Source: an uncultured Victivallales bacterium (GTDB lineage: Bacteria; Verrucomicrobiota; Lentisphaeria; Victivallales; UBA1829). Taken from it: 64,000 nucleotides of DNA. The stretch covers positions 41,911-105,910 of the forward strand of contig CALXRL010000001.1 in NCBI GenBank assembly GCA_944390735.1, given 5' to 3'. Numbering within the stretch: the stretch's first letter is position 1; each line of letters begins with the position of its first letter. A program made the position numbers and the translations under genes. Positions 43,235-52,695 of this stretch are shown piece after piece. Under the pieces are notes generated by a model. The model saw nothing but the letters and a program-made list of their open reading frames with translations. It was not told the origin of the DNA and did not search any database.

Positions 43235-44486
43235 ATCTCAAAGCTCCCGCGGGATCGAGTCTTGCCGCCCTGAGCGCGGGGATCACTCCGCCGAACGTGC
43301 ACAGGACGATTGCGATAACGGCAATCCAGAGAACATCGGTCACCACAATATGGGCCGGAAGTTCGCTGAATACATAGATTTCTCTTGGAAAGATTTCCTG
43401 TCCGGTCAGGAAGCGGAGCCCTTTCAGGATCGCCATCCGGTAGTGGACCACAAGCACGCCGAGCGCAATCCCGAAAAGCGTTCCGAGAAACCCGACAAAG
43501 AATCCCTGCAGAATGAAGATCCTCATCACGGTTCCGGAAGAGGCTCCCATGGATTTCAGAGCGCCGATCTCGCGGGTCTTCTGAATGACCGTTGTAATCA
43601 GGGTGTTGGTAATGCTGAACGCCGCCACCAGAACGATGAAGGCCAGCAGGAAGAACTGCATATTCTTCTCCACATTCAGCACCCCCAGAAGACGGCTGTT
43701 CAGTTCCTGCCAGGAGTAGACCCGGTAGCCGGGAAGGCGGTCCCGGACCTGTTCCATGAAGCGGTCCATGTGAAACGGATCGGCGGTCCAGAGATAGACA
43801 CTGGTCGCGGCGCCGAGGGGAAGGCCGAGAAGCTCGTCCGCATCTTCCAGATTCAGGAAGATGACATCCCGGTCGAAGTCGTATTTTCCGAACGAGAAGA
43901 TCCCGCTCACCTTGTATTCTCCGGGCAGATAGGCTTCGGAACTGAGCTCCAGTTTTCCGTTTTTATCGCGTTTGACCAGTCCGGCGAGATGCGAGGGCGA
44001 GTGCAGAAGAATCCGGTCGCCGACTCCGACATTGAGATCCCGTGCGGTCAGATAACTGATGATGATCTCATTGCGTCCGAGTTTGAGTTTTGATCCGTCG
44101 AGCAGCGCCTCGGCCAGTTTGACATTTCCGCGATCCTGTTCCGGATCGAACGCCACCAGCTGTTTGGGGATGAACTTTTCCCCCACCTGAAGCAGAACAG
44201 GAGAGGAGACGATCGGCAGGGCGCTTCCTCCCAGTTCCCCGACTTTTTTCACAACCTCCTCCGGATTGGCAATCGAGCGGGCGTAATCGGAATAGACCTG
44301 GGCATGGGAGGTGGTGTCGACAAGTTTTTCCTTCATTTTGTCCGTGAATCCGGTCATGACGGCAAGCACCACAATAAGCACGCCGACGCCGAGGGCGACT
44401 CCCACCACCGAGATGAGCGTAATCACGGAAACCGCGCTGCGTTTCGGCTTGAAATATTTCCACGCTAGAAAAAGATCGGCAGACAT
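43227..44486 (-). CDS. lolC: Lipoprotein-release ABC transporter permease LolC/LolE
   Basis: A 419-residue permease with the LolC/E layout: N-terminal helix (AVSVITLISVVGVALGVGVLIVVLAVM), a large periplasmic MacB-type domain (about 45-260), then three C-terminal helices of the FtsX domain (FFLLAFIVLVAAFSITNTLI, FFVGFLGTLFGIALGVLVV, VLWIAVIAIVLCTFGGVIPAL) with the EIGALKSMGAS coupling motif. Only one permease gene is present, so it probably acts as a homodimer, as in LolF-type systems. The ATG at 44486 is preferred because GGAAG is 6 bases upstream; the ATG at 44492 abuts it. Confidence 0.92.
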   Translation of the reverse strand: MSADLFLAWKYFKPKRSAVSVITLISVVGVALGVGVLIVVLAVMTGFTDKMKEKLVDTTSHAQVYSDYARSIANPEEVVKKVGELGGSALPIVSSPVLLQVGEKFIPKQLVAFDPEQDRGNVKLAEALLDGSKLKLGRNEIIISYLTARDLNVGVGDRILLHSPSHLAGLVKRDKNGKLELSSEAYLPGEYKVSGIFSFGKYDFDRDVIFLNLEDADELLGLPLGAATSVYLWTADPFHMDRFMEQVRDRLPGYRVYSWQELNSRLLGVLNVEKNMQFFLLAFIVLVAAFSITNTLITTVIQKTREIGALKSMGASSGTVMRIFILQGFFVGFLGTLFGIALGVLVVHYRMAILKGLRFLTGQEIFPREIYVFSELPAHIVVTDVLWIAVIAIVLCTFGGVIPALRAARLDPAGALRYE

Positions 44487-44498
44487 GGCCATCTTCCG

Positions 44499-45305
44499 TT
44501 ATGATTTTGCGGCGATTGCGCCGAGTTCAGCAGATCGGTCCGCCGCGGCAACCACAGCGGAGACCACGGTGGCGGAGAATGCGCCTTTGGCCAGTTCCAT
44601 GACTCCGCGGGACGTGGTGCCGGCCGGGGAGATGACGGCATCGCGGAGTTCTCCGACCGGAGTGCCGGATTCCCGTGCGAGTTTTGCGCTCCCGAGAACG
44701 GTCTGGATGGCAAGTTCGAGAGCGGCGTCGCGGGAGAGACCGGCATAAACGCCGCCGTCAGCCAGGGCCATGATGAATTCCAGGACGAATGCCGGTCCGC
44801 TGCCGCTGAGCCCGGTGACGGCGTCCAGCTGTTTTTCAGCGACTCTGCGGCAGAGTCCCACGGAAGAGAGAAGGGTTTCCACCTCTGCCAGATCGGATTC
44901 CTGAACGGCGGACGTCGCTGCAATGCAGCTCATTCCCTCCCCGACGAGAGCCGGGGTGTTCGGCATGACGCGGACGATGCGCTTTGTGCCCGTGAGCTTT
45001 TCCAGACTTGCGATGGTCGCTCCTGCCACGATTGAGACGACGAGCCGGTCCCCGATCTCCTCCCGGAAGGCGTTGACCGCTTCGGTCAGATACTGGGGTT
45101 TGACGGCGAGAAGAACGATTCCGGTTTCTTTCAGCGCCTCTTTCGGGGAGGGATAGGCGGTGCCGCCGCTTTTCCGGCAGAACTGCTCCGCGGCTTTTTC
45201 GGCCGGATCATAGGTATGAATCGGTGCGCCGATGTTTTTCCGGACGAGTCCGGTGGCGATGGCGGTCGCCATTTTTCCTGCTCCGATGAAACAGATTCCC
45301 TGCAT
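44499..45305 (-). CDS. proC: Pyrroline-5-carboxylate reductase
   Basis: A 268-residue enzyme for the last step of proline synthesis. The NAD(P) motif is FIGAGKMATAIATGL at the N-terminus. The family signature lies in LDAVTGLSGSGPAFVLEFI and GTPVGELRDAVISPAGTTS. Length matches the family (about 270). The ATG at 45305 has AAGGAG 8 bases upstream; an extended frame to 45350 is rejected. The stop is 12 bp before lolC, making a proC-lolC-lolD operon. Confidence 0.96.
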   Translation of the reverse strand: MQGICFIGAGKMATAIATGLVRKNIGAPIHTYDPAEKAAEQFCRKSGGTAYPSPKEALKETGIVLLAVKPQYLTEAVNAFREEIGDRLVVSIVAGATIASLEKLTGTKRIVRVMPNTPALVGEGMSCIAATSAVQESDLAEVETLLSSVGLCRRVAEKQLDAVTGLSGSGPAFVLEFIMALADGGVYAGLSRDAALELAIQTVLGSAKLARESGTPVGELRDAVISPAGTTSRGVMELAKGAFSATVVSAVVAAADRSAELGAIAAKS

Positions 45306-45944
45306 GATGCACACTCCTTGGACAATTTGTCGATCAGGGAAATATAGCACAGATTCCGGGGAAGAAAAACGTCAAAAGAGATTATTTCCTGTTTTTCTCC
45401 ACAATTTTTCTTCCTGAAAATATGGAAAAACGGGGATGAGTTTTTATCACTGTCAGGGAAACTCTCTGTTTTTCCCTCCTTCTCCATTGAGAACCTGTCG
45501 GTCTGGCGTGTTCCCGGTGGAAGAAATCCTCCGATTCCGTTGCGGAAGGATCGGCTTTGTCTGCGTGGAGCGGAACGTGACGAAACGGGGGGACAATTCC
45601 ATCTGAATTTCGTCCGCCTGTCGCGTCTGTGCCGCCGGAGAGACCCTCTCCGGAGTCCTGCGCGTCATGCGGATGGAACACGCAGCCTTTCTGCCGGAGA
45701 GAACCGATGATCCTGCAGATGAAATCCCCCTTCCGTTCGGATCTCGGAGTATTTCGTTTTTCACATCGGTCTTTTGTCGGCGTTTTGGACTTCCTCCGGC
45801 ACGGCGCCGACTGGAAAAACGCGAACCCCGACGGTTTTGACAACTGGGGAAAGAATCCCCGGAGAGAAATCAGGTCTGCAAAATGGAACAGCACGTCCTC
45901 GCGGAAAGGGATGCCTTTGCGCGGGATCCGGGAAAGACGTTCGG
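45306..45944. other. Intergenic region, 639 bp, no gene supported
   Basis: Several short frames exist on both strands, but none has a ribosome binding site, recognisable motif or coding-like composition. TATATT near 45342 may be the proC -10. The stretch separates the housekeeping proC-lol operon from the carbohydrate island and may hold remnants of a lost gene. Confidence 0.4.
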
Positions 45945-46631
45945 TCACGGCGCATGAAGCAGTTCCAGACGGTCAAAACAAACCTTGAAACGGCGACCAT
46001 CCTTTCGAGGCGGATTTACAACAAAGAGAAACGTTCCATAGGGCGCAGAAGGAACCGGCAGATGAAATGTGACGGTCCTCTCCTTCTGCTGAAAAGATCC
46101 ATTTTCGAAGACTTCCAGTCTGCCGCAACCCTTCTCACTGCCGCTTCCCCGAGTCGGCAGACGGAGAACGATCCGATACCATTTTTTCATCTGGAACGTG
46201 CCGAGATCTGCGATCAGTTTCCATTTGCTGTTGAATATTCTGACGTGCCGCTTCTGAAATCCAATGGCGAGATACCGGCCTTTCCTGGTTCCGATTTCAA
46301 TGCCGAAGGCGGCATTTACGCCACCGTCTTCCAGACGGAACGGAATGTGGAAAATGGCAGTTCCATCCGGAACATCCGCTGTTTTTGTGCCGTAAGCCCA
46401 CATTCCGGGATTGCTGCCGGAACGATCAATTTCCATGGCTCTTCCGGAGAGCGTATTCACATTGGAAATGATGACCAGATCATCCCCCATCGTTCCCCAG
46501 AGACACTTCCACTCCTCCGGAGGCATCCCCGGAAGCGGACCGCGGAAATCCGCTTTCCAGACGGTTTCCTGCGCCATGGTGGAACCCTGAAGGAACAGCA
46601 GCATCAGAAAAAGAATCCCCGGATATTTCAT
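45945..46631 (-). CDS. Secreted LamG-like beta-sandwich protein
   Basis: A 228-residue protein with a signal peptide (YPGILFLMLLFLQGSTMAQ). The mature part reads like a concanavalin-type/LamG sandwich: VWKADFRGPLPGMPPEEW, IPFRLEDGGVNAAFGIEIG, KWYRIVLRLPTRGSGSE and RFKVCFDRLELLHAP, in which Lys-Trp-Tyr-Arg-Ile precedes a strand as in LamG folds. The ATG at 46631 has GGGAGG 5 bases upstream. It is the last gene of the LacI-pilin-GH operon, 14 bp after the hydrolase, and probably binds the same glycan. Confidence 0.7.
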   Translation of the reverse strand: MKYPGILFLMLLFLQGSTMAQETVWKADFRGPLPGMPPEEWKCLWGTMGDDLVIISNVNTLSGRAMEIDRSGSNPGMWAYGTKTADVPDGTAIFHIPFRLEDGGVNAAFGIEIGTRKGRYLAIGFQKRHVRIFNSKWKLIADLGTFQMKKWYRIVLRLPTRGSGSEKGCGRLEVFENGSFQQKERTVTFHLPVPSAPYGTFLFVVNPPRKDGRRFKVCFDRLELLHAP

Positions 46632-46645
46632 AAGCACCTCCCCCC

Positions 46646-49600
46646 TTACCAGTAAATGTAACGATAGGGATCAAATCCTTGGATGAGTTCATCATAGAAA
46701 CAGACCTCGTTCAATTCCGGAGGGAATTGCCTTTCATGGTTCTCTTTTTTCCGCTCGGTGCTTATCTTCGCGCGGAAACTGTTCCCAACCGAACCGGATC
46801 CCAGTTTGATCGTTAAGAAATTGTCTCCTTTCTTCAAAGGAAGTTCTACCGAGAATCGGAAATCTTTTGCTCCCCGTTCCGTGCGGAAAACTTCCTGACC
46901 GTTGCACCATATTCTGGCGCGCCAGTCAAAGCCCAGTTTCAAAATCGCACGTCCGGCATTCTTCCGCTCAAAATGACAGATCAGATACGAGACGGATAGG
47001 GATGAATTCGGAAACAGCGGTTTCAAATCCACAAAACCATTTTGATCCGCACTGACCGTCGTCCGCCAGTTGGCCGTTCCTCCCTGCGGCAGAGCAAAAA
47101 CGGGATTGGGATTAAAATCCCCGCGAATCGCCATTGATTCCCCGGGAAACACCGTGTCCAGCATGAGCTTGCTGTCGTCACGGGCGACTTCAAAGGGGCC
47201 CAGAACGTAGAAATATTTCAGCGCTTCATAGGAATCCATCTCTTTCGGAAGAAGAATTCTGCGGGAAAGATTCGTCTCGCATTCCGCCCCGAGATTGGTC
47301 AGAAGTCTCGCATACAGCTGGATCATGCGTTCCGTACTCAGAGCCGTTGCATCCCGGATTTCCTTCTTCCGGGCATACCGGTTCTGAATCTGGAACGGAT
47401 CCAGTTGAAAGAAAACAATGTTTCCTTTTCCGGATTTTCCGCAGGCGGCAAGTCCGTCCAGTTCGATCCTGAAATTCCGCGGAGCCGATCGAATGAGGTT
47501 CACTTCCACAAAATCGCGCCAGCGCAGAAGCGAATGACCGATTCCGGTGAAAAGCGGGAAGTCCGAGGGGGTCGCCCGGCGGATTCTTTTCTTTTCCAGT
47601 TGGAACCCGGCTTCCCGGAGAAGGTGGTCCCCGCAGACGACCAGAATGTCGGCTCCCTGATCGGCCTTGTGACGAAGCATCTCCCAGGAGAGCCTGGAAT
47701 CCTTGTCCACGACAATCAGCGGCGAATTGCCCGAAGTGACAAGAGTTCCGGTTCTCTTCAGGATTTCTTCTGCAAGTTTCCCCTCGAAGGCTGCGGAACG
47801 TCTTCCGGAAAGAGGAGCATGGAGAAATTCCTCAAAAACCGAGGACGCCGTATAGGTGGCTGCCGGATCGGATGGAACCCGGTTTTCAAAATCAAGGGTG
47901 CAGAATGTCACAGCTCCGTTTCCGGTCCGCCAGCGCAGAAGAGCCGCGTAATTCATATCAAATTCGCCGTCAATGAGCGGTTGGAAGCCGGTTCGTTCCG
48001 GAATCTGAAGCATCAGTCCGGCAACGGTCATGTTCCGTGTCCAGCGGGGTCCCCGCTGCGTATCATGATTCATAATTCTTCCGTAGGGCGCGCCGTAATC
48101 CGGAGCGCCGCGCCAGTTCCGCAGCATGTCATCGGAGAGATTGGCAAAAAACGGATTTTTCCGATCTCTCAGAAAGACCTGCCGTGCCATTGGATCCATC
48201 ACTTTGAACCCCAGTGATTTCCAGAACTCCGGCTTCTGGGGCAAAATCAGAACCCGTTTTCCGGCTGCTATTTGTTCCGCTTTCAGATCCATTTCAGTAT
48301 TGGAAAGCGCATTTTTTCCGATGACCAGAACGTTCGCCTGTTCCGCTTCTCCGCAATTCTGAACTTTTCGAAACGGAATATTCAACGCGTTCAGAATGGG
48401 GGCCGCTGATCCTTCGGGGTCCAGAAGTGCGACAGGTTCCCGCCTCTTTCTGTGCTGCGGAATCATCGGCGGATATACTTCGAAATCCAGTCTGTCTCGA
48501 AAGAGTTCTTCCTTTCCGCTGCGATAGACAATTTCGATGTGTCCGTTTGTTTTCTTCCGGACAACCGGAGCTTGAAATTCCAATTTCTTCAGTCGAATGT
48601 CACCGATTTCCATGGATTCCTGAAAATGTCCCGAAGCAACGGTCTTTCCATTGCAGATTGCGCGCCAGTTTGCGCTGCATGTCTTTTTCCCGAATCCGTC
48701 CCAGATGAAAACGGCCTGTTTTGTTATCTTCTCTCCGGAATAGTAGGCATGCGTTTTATCCGTGTGTTCCGGATACCCTCCGATATAACCGACAAAATCC
48801 AGATTGCCAAGCTGATGGATTGCAAATGCGGCATTTGCCCATTCCGGTTTTTTCGTTATCCTTGTTTTGATGGCGCCGTATCTGCCGTATCCGCGTCCGT
48901 TCGGAGGATTTCCATAGGCTTCGTCAAGATTGAAATACATGACTCCGCCGTTCAAACCGTAGGTTCTCCATGAGCGGTTTGTCCGCCAGGTGATCTCCCG
49001 GCGGAATTTCCAGAAGAGCGGATACTCCTCGTACATATTGAATCCCGGCACATTGCCTCCATGGGAGCTTTTATTGGCCAGACTCATGCGTATGATATTT
49101 TCAAGTCCTTTTTCCGGCTCCTCCCTGTACGCCTGATCGCCGAAGAAAATCGCCATGTATTCCGTGAATAAGAAGATCCGTCCCTGCCAGTAATTGCCGC
49201 GATACGGTTCTCCGAATTCCGAGGCCTGCCAGGGGGCGACGCCATGTTTCGACCAGCTCGAAAGCCATTCTTCGCGTTCCTGAATGGGCGTGAAGTTCAG
49301 ATAGAGAAAACTGTTATGAAGATCTCCTGTGTTGCCGTCGGCAAACGAATAGAAAAAGGTGTTCGGGTTGTATTTTTTGCCGATTTGGATTGCCTTCTCG
49401 ATGTTTTGGGCCTGCGGGCCGCGATCAAAGAACTGTGCAAACTGCGTCGGTTCCGGCGATCCGTAATTCGTGATGTTGCCGACATACCAGCCGATGATGG
49501 AAGGATGATTCCGATAGCGTTTCATGAAGAGTTTCATGCACCGTTCAAATTCGACGGCTGCCGCAGGATCTTTCCGGATCCGGTCGCGCAGAAGTCCAAC

Positions 49601-50701
49601 CGAGGGCGCCGGTTTTATTAGTCCGATCCCCATCTCATCCATTTCGCAGAGCTCTTTTTCCGCCTGCTCTCCTGGAATCCATGGAAATGTCTGTGTGCAG
49701 TGAGAATAAATCAGGGTATTATACCCGATCATCTTCAGAAAGGAGGCCCCGCCGGGTCCCGCGCCAAAACTGTACACGGTGCGCAGCCGCTGAATATGAT
49801 TGTTCAGGATCAGTTCCCTGCCGCGCGTCGTGAACTGACGGAACCCGAAACGGAAAGAGGGATATTCATCCTTGACGGAGGCGGACCTGTCAGTCAGAAC
49901 CACTCTGCATGTATAAAGATATCCCCGTCCCAGTTCCCAGTAGTGCGGATTTTCCCAGGGAATTCGTACTTTGACAGGATTGATTCCGGGCAGAAAACGC
50001 AATTCTTTTTCCGCGCGTTTCACCACGTTGCCTTCCCGGTCGAGAATTTCCGCTTTCAGCAGACCGTCCCCCGATTGCGAGGAGACCACTTCCATTTCCA
50101 GAGAAAGCTGCTTCTTCTCCGCGGAAGTATTGGCAAACACATCGTCGATATACGTATTCGGCAGAACCCGCAGCTGGGGAGGATAGAAGCCGATGGTGTT
50201 CACAACACGCCAGTCCGTATCCTGATAAACAGGATTCTTCCGTGAAATTCCGGAGCCGTTCCCCGTCAGAAACAGAAGCAGCTCATTTTTTCTGCCATAT
50301 TCCAGTTTGTCCGAAAGATTGAGGGTGCCGGTCGGACGAAGAATTTCCCCCGCTTTTTTCCCGTTCAGGAAAACAACCAGATCTCCCTGCACCAGCGGAA
50401 CCGAAAAAAGAACGGTGCGTCCCTTCCATTCCGCGGGAATCTCCGGGAATTGACGGAACCAGGCTGATTTGCTCTTTGGATTCCCCTTTCCTCCGGCTTG
50501 TTCCGGCTGGACAATCCGCCGGATTCCCTGCTCGGGTTTCGCGGAACTCCCCCATAGATGAGATTTCGGCGGATCCTCAATGCCGGCTGCGGTCTGTGCA
50601 TCCCACGCCTGCGTCAGGAGAACGGTTTCCCGGATTCCATCGGCGAAGATGCCGCCGCAGAAAAAGAGGATCAGATTCAGCAGCAGTATCCTTGTTTTCA
50701 T
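46646..50701 (-). CDS. Very large secreted GH2-like protein with altered acid/base position
   Basis: A 1351-residue protein with a signal peptide (ILLLNLILFFCGGIFA). The N-terminal GH2 sugar-binding fold (AWFRQFPEIPAEWKGRTVLF, VVFLNGKKAGE) and an Ig-like domain (FRFGFRQFTTRGRELILNN) lead to a TIM barrel. At the usual acid/base site, SIIGWSLGNE of active enzymes reads SIIGWYVGNI, so Ile410 stands where Glu is expected. A candidate nucleophile, Glu495 in QASEFGEPY, remains. After residue about 780 come further beta and Rossmann-like parts and a C-terminal jelly roll (ARIWCNGQEVF near 1285). It may be an inactive binder, or use another acid. ATG 50701 has AAGGA 6 bases upstream. Confidence 0.78.
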   Translation of the reverse strand: MKTRILLLNLILFFCGGIFADGIRETVLLTQAWDAQTAAGIEDPPKSHLWGSSAKPEQGIRRIVQPEQAGGKGNPKSKSAWFRQFPEIPAEWKGRTVLFSVPLVQGDLVVFLNGKKAGEILRPTGTLNLSDKLEYGRKNELLLFLTGNGSGISRKNPVYQDTDWRVVNTIGFYPPQLRVLPNTYIDDVFANTSAEKKQLSLEMEVVSSQSGDGLLKAEILDREGNVVKRAEKELRFLPGINPVKVRIPWENPHYWELGRGYLYTCRVVLTDRSASVKDEYPSFRFGFRQFTTRGRELILNNHIQRLRTVYSFGAGPGGASFLKMIGYNTLIYSHCTQTFPWIPGEQAEKELCEMDEMGIGLIKPAPSVGLLRDRIRKDPAAAVEFERCMKLFMKRYRNHPSIIGWYVGNITNYGSPEPTQFAQFFDRGPQAQNIEKAIQIGKKYNPNTFFYSFADGNTGDLHNSFLYLNFTPIQEREEWLSSWSKHGVAPWQASEFGEPYRGNYWQGRIFLFTEYMAIFFGDQAYREEPEKGLENIIRMSLANKSSHGGNVPGFNMYEEYPLFWKFRREITWRTNRSWRTYGLNGGVMYFNLDEAYGNPPNGRGYGRYGAIKTRITKKPEWANAAFAIHQLGNLDFVGYIGGYPEHTDKTHAYYSGEKITKQAVFIWDGFGKKTCSANWRAICNGKTVASGHFQESMEIGDIRLKKLEFQAPVVRKKTNGHIEIVYRSGKEELFRDRLDFEVYPPMIPQHRKRREPVALLDPEGSAAPILNALNIPFRKVQNCGEAEQANVLVIGKNALSNTEMDLKAEQIAAGKRVLILPQKPEFWKSLGFKVMDPMARQVFLRDRKNPFFANLSDDMLRNWRGAPDYGAPYGRIMNHDTQRGPRWTRNMTVAGLMLQIPERTGFQPLIDGEFDMNYAALLRWRTGNGAVTFCTLDFENRVPSDPAATYTASSVFEEFLHAPLSGRRSAAFEGKLAEEILKRTGTLVTSGNSPLIVVDKDSRLSWEMLRHKADQGADILVVCGDHLLREAGFQLEKKRIRRATPSDFPLFTGIGHSLLRWRDFVEVNLIRSAPRNFRIELDGLAACGKSGKGNIVFFQLDPFQIQNRYARKKEIRDATALSTERMIQLYARLLTNLGAECETNLSRRILLPKEMDSYEALKYFYVLGPFEVARDDSKLMLDTVFPGESMAIRGDFNPNPVFALPQGGTANWRTTVSADQNGFVDLKPLFPNSSLSVSYLICHFERKNAGRAILKLGFDWRARIWCNGQEVFRTERGAKDFRFSVELPLKKGDNFLTIKLGSGSVGNSFRAKISTERKKENHERQFPPELNEVCFYDELIQGFDPYRYIYW

Positions 50702-50738
50702 CAGCATTCCTTTCTGCAAGATAACATTGGATTCAGGA

Positions 50739-51449
50739 TTATGGATGGACCCAGTATTCCGCAACCGCCGGAACCCGGCTTTTCAGAATGGAGTGTCCAT
50801 CGGCGAAAACCATAGTCACGCCTTTTTCATGACTGGAAAAATTATATTCGGAAGGTCCGTACAGAATACTTTTTCTGCCTTCCGAAAACATATAGATTCT
50901 GGAAGGATTCGTCACTTTGTAAAGTTTTCGTTTCGACTCATCATTCCAGCCGAAAAAACCGCCGAGCGCCTGGAAGGAGTTGGATTCACTGTAACTTGTC
51001 CGGATGCTTTTGGTGGTTCCCGGAGTCCAGTTCTGGAAATATCCCGCGACGTTGGAAAATTTCGCCAGCTGCAGATTGCTCGGATATTTCTCCGTATCCG
51101 TGACGCATTTCAATATTCCGCATTCCAGCGGTTTTCCGGTTTTGATCTTCCAGGATCCGCCGGCATATTTCACGATATGTCCCGGCAAGGTCGGATATTG
51201 GCTGATCCCGGGCTCCATATGGGCGGGAATCCAGCCTTCAAAATCGTCGGAGTAACTGCTGATTGCAAATCCGTGCTGCTTCAGGTTGGAAAGACAAACC
51301 GATACTCCCGCCGCTCCTCTTGCTTTTTTCAGAACGGGAAGAAAGAGGGAAATAAGAATAAGAAGAATTGCGAAAACAATGAGAAGTTCTATCATTGTAA
51401 ATGTTTTTAATTCAGGGATCCGATTCAGCTCTCTCTTGTCATTCATCAT
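50739..51449 (-). CDS. Secreted pseudopilin-like protein
   Basis: A 236-residue protein with prepilin-type segment FTMIELLIVFAILLILISLF after about 22 residues and Glu at +5. The residue before Phe is Thr, not Gly. The C-terminal half ends SSHEKGVTMVFADGHSILK, matching the H-X-DG processing-associated motif. The ATG at 51449 has AAGGG 6 bases upstream and lies inside the end of the LacI gene (11-bp overlap), so the two are coupled. The hydrolase gene follows 38 bp later. Confidence 0.85.
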   Translation of the reverse strand: MMNDKRELNRIPELKTFTMIELLIVFAILLILISLFLPVLKKARGAAGVSVCLSNLKQHGFAISSYSDDFEGWIPAHMEPGISQYPTLPGHIVKYAGGSWKIKTGKPLECGILKCVTDTEKYPSNLQLAKFSNVAGYFQNWTPGTTKSIRTSYSESNSFQALGGFFGWNDESKRKLYKVTNPSRIYMFSEGRKSILYGPSEYNFSSHEKGVTMVFADGHSILKSRVPAVAEYWVHP

Positions 51450-52422
51450 TCTTTTCCCTTCTTTTTTTCCCCGTGCTTGCCCGTGGAGTGAATTTGGTAT
51501 CGAGTTGAATTTGTCGGACCGGGATCTCAAGTCCGGCAATTCTCCGCTGAAGCATGTTGAACGCTTCCGTCACCGATAATTTTTCATTGGATTCCAGGTT
51601 GGATATCTGAGGACGAAGCCAAATGGCCGATTCTGTTGTGCCGAGCGCAACGAGGCTGATGTCATCCGGGATTCGCAGTCCGCGTATCAGAATTTCATGA
51701 ATGGCAATTTCCACGCATCGGATTCCTCCGAACAGAATGGCCGTCGGAGGATCGTCCGAGGAGAGAACGCTTCCGATCCATTGACAGACCGTGTCGGGCG
51801 TTTCCTCCAGCGTTGAAATCGTTGTCTGAATCCGGATGTCGTAAAGTTTCTGAGCTTCCGCAATGGCTTCCGCAATCTGCCGATGCTGGTCGTACTCTTC
51901 ATTGCTTCGCCGGACCGCAATATGGCGGTGTCCCAGCGCGACAAGATGCTGGAAAATGGTCAGAATCCCTGTCTTGTAATCGGAGATCACGCAATAGGGG
52001 GAGGTTTCATTGATCGTCACAATCGGGTAATCCGGATTTGATTTTATAAAATCGCGGACTTCCGGTATAATATTGCCGATGTAAAGAATCCCTTTGGAGT
52101 ATCCGGGCCGAAGCAGTTTGGGAAAGGATGGATGCCGGGAACTGACCATCTCAATCTGACTTCTCTGATCGTAGGTTTCACAGAGGTGAATGAACTCGTC
52201 TGCTCCCGCGGGCAGAACATCCGCTATAATCAGACCGATGTCAAGGACCGGGCGTTTCCTCAGCGCCTGTGCAGCAACGTTCGGCTGATATTGAAGTTCA
52301 CTGGCAACTTTCCGGATGCGGTTCCTGGTGGCGTCAGCCACTCGTCCCCGGCCGGAAAGCGCAATGGAGGCGGTCGCGATGGTCACGTTCGCCTTTTCAG
52401 CAATGTCCCTCAGAGTTACCAT
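51439..52422 (-). CDS. LacI/GalR-family transcriptional regulator
   Basis: A 327-residue repressor-type protein. The N-terminal HTH is VTLRDIAEKANVTIATASIA with the hinge helix NVAAQALRK near residue 50. The sugar-binding domain has PYCVISDYKTG, GHRHIAVRRS, PTAILFGGIRCVEIA and DISLVALGTTESAIW. It heads an operon with the pseudopilin, GH2-like and LamG-like genes. A consensus promoter and an operator lie upstream, so autoregulation is likely. No clear ribosome binding site precedes the ATG at 52422. It is divergent from the GntR-type regulator. Confidence 0.95.
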   Translation of the reverse strand: MVTLRDIAEKANVTIATASIALSGRGRVADATRNRIRKVASELQYQPNVAAQALRKRPVLDIGLIIADVLPAGADEFIHLCETYDQRSQIEMVSSRHPSFPKLLRPGYSKGILYIGNIIPEVRDFIKSNPDYPIVTINETSPYCVISDYKTGILTIFQHLVALGHRHIAVRRSNEEYDQHRQIAEAIAEAQKLYDIRIQTTISTLEETPDTVCQWIGSVLSSDDPPTAILFGGIRCVEIAIHEILIRGLRIPDDISLVALGTTESAIWLRPQISNLESNEKLSVTEAFNMLQRRIAGLEIPVRQIQLDTKFTPRASTGKKRREKNDE

Positions 52423-52442
52423 GCTTAAAAATTATCATAATT

Positions 52443-52458
52443 TGCTTAAACGTTTTGA
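52443..52458 (-). promoter_or_regulatory. LacI-type operator at the LacI gene
   Basis: TCAAAACGTTTAAGCA on the minus strand has a perfect AAACGTTT palindrome at 52448-52455. It lies just downstream of the expected transcription start, as does the matching site at 24948-24962. Confidence 0.65.
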
Positions 52459-52467
52459 TTTTTATAC

Positions 52468-52496
52468 ATTATACTCCATTTTTCATTTTCTGTCAA
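52468..52496 (-). promoter_or_regulatory. Consensus sigma-70 promoter of the LacI-pilin-GH operon
   Basis: On the minus strand, TTGACA (52496-52491), a 17-bp spacer and TATAAT (52473-52468) form a perfect consensus, about 45 bases upstream of the LacI start codon. Confidence 0.85.
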
Positions 52497-52630
52497 GAGC
52501 TGATGGGGGAGAAAGAAAATAAAAATCCTGTTTTTTCAAGAAGCGAAAGATCATCTGACCGTAAAGGGATCGGCATTCCTGCTTCAGGGCTTCCGGAAAG
52601 AAATTCCCGATAAAAATGCCATTCCCCCTC

Positions 52631-52657
52631 TTGTTTTTTCCCTGAATGTTGTATAAT
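52631..52657 (+). promoter_or_regulatory. Candidate promoter of the GntR-pilin-GH42 operon
   Basis: TATAAT (52652-52657) is perfect; the best -35, TTGTTT (52631-52636), has a short 15-bp spacer, which suggests an activator or a naturally weak promoter. Transcription would start near 52664, inside a direct repeat. Confidence 0.5.
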
Positions 52658-52662
52658 TAAAA

Positions 52663-52683
52663 ACAGAACAGTTTACAGAACAG
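52663..52683 (+). repeat. 12-bp-period direct repeat at the GntR-type regulator start
   Basis: ACAGAACAG occurs at 52663-52671 and again at 52675-52683, separated by TTT. It covers the expected transcription start and ends at the first ATG of the regulator gene. It is a good candidate for the regulator's own operator. Confidence 0.55.
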
Positions 52684-52695
52684 ATGAGAGGAATG

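Noticed and set aside
45382..45988. Short overlapping frames in the 639-bp gap after proC
   Set aside because: No ribosome binding sites, no motifs, and similar openness on both strands; treated as noncoding.
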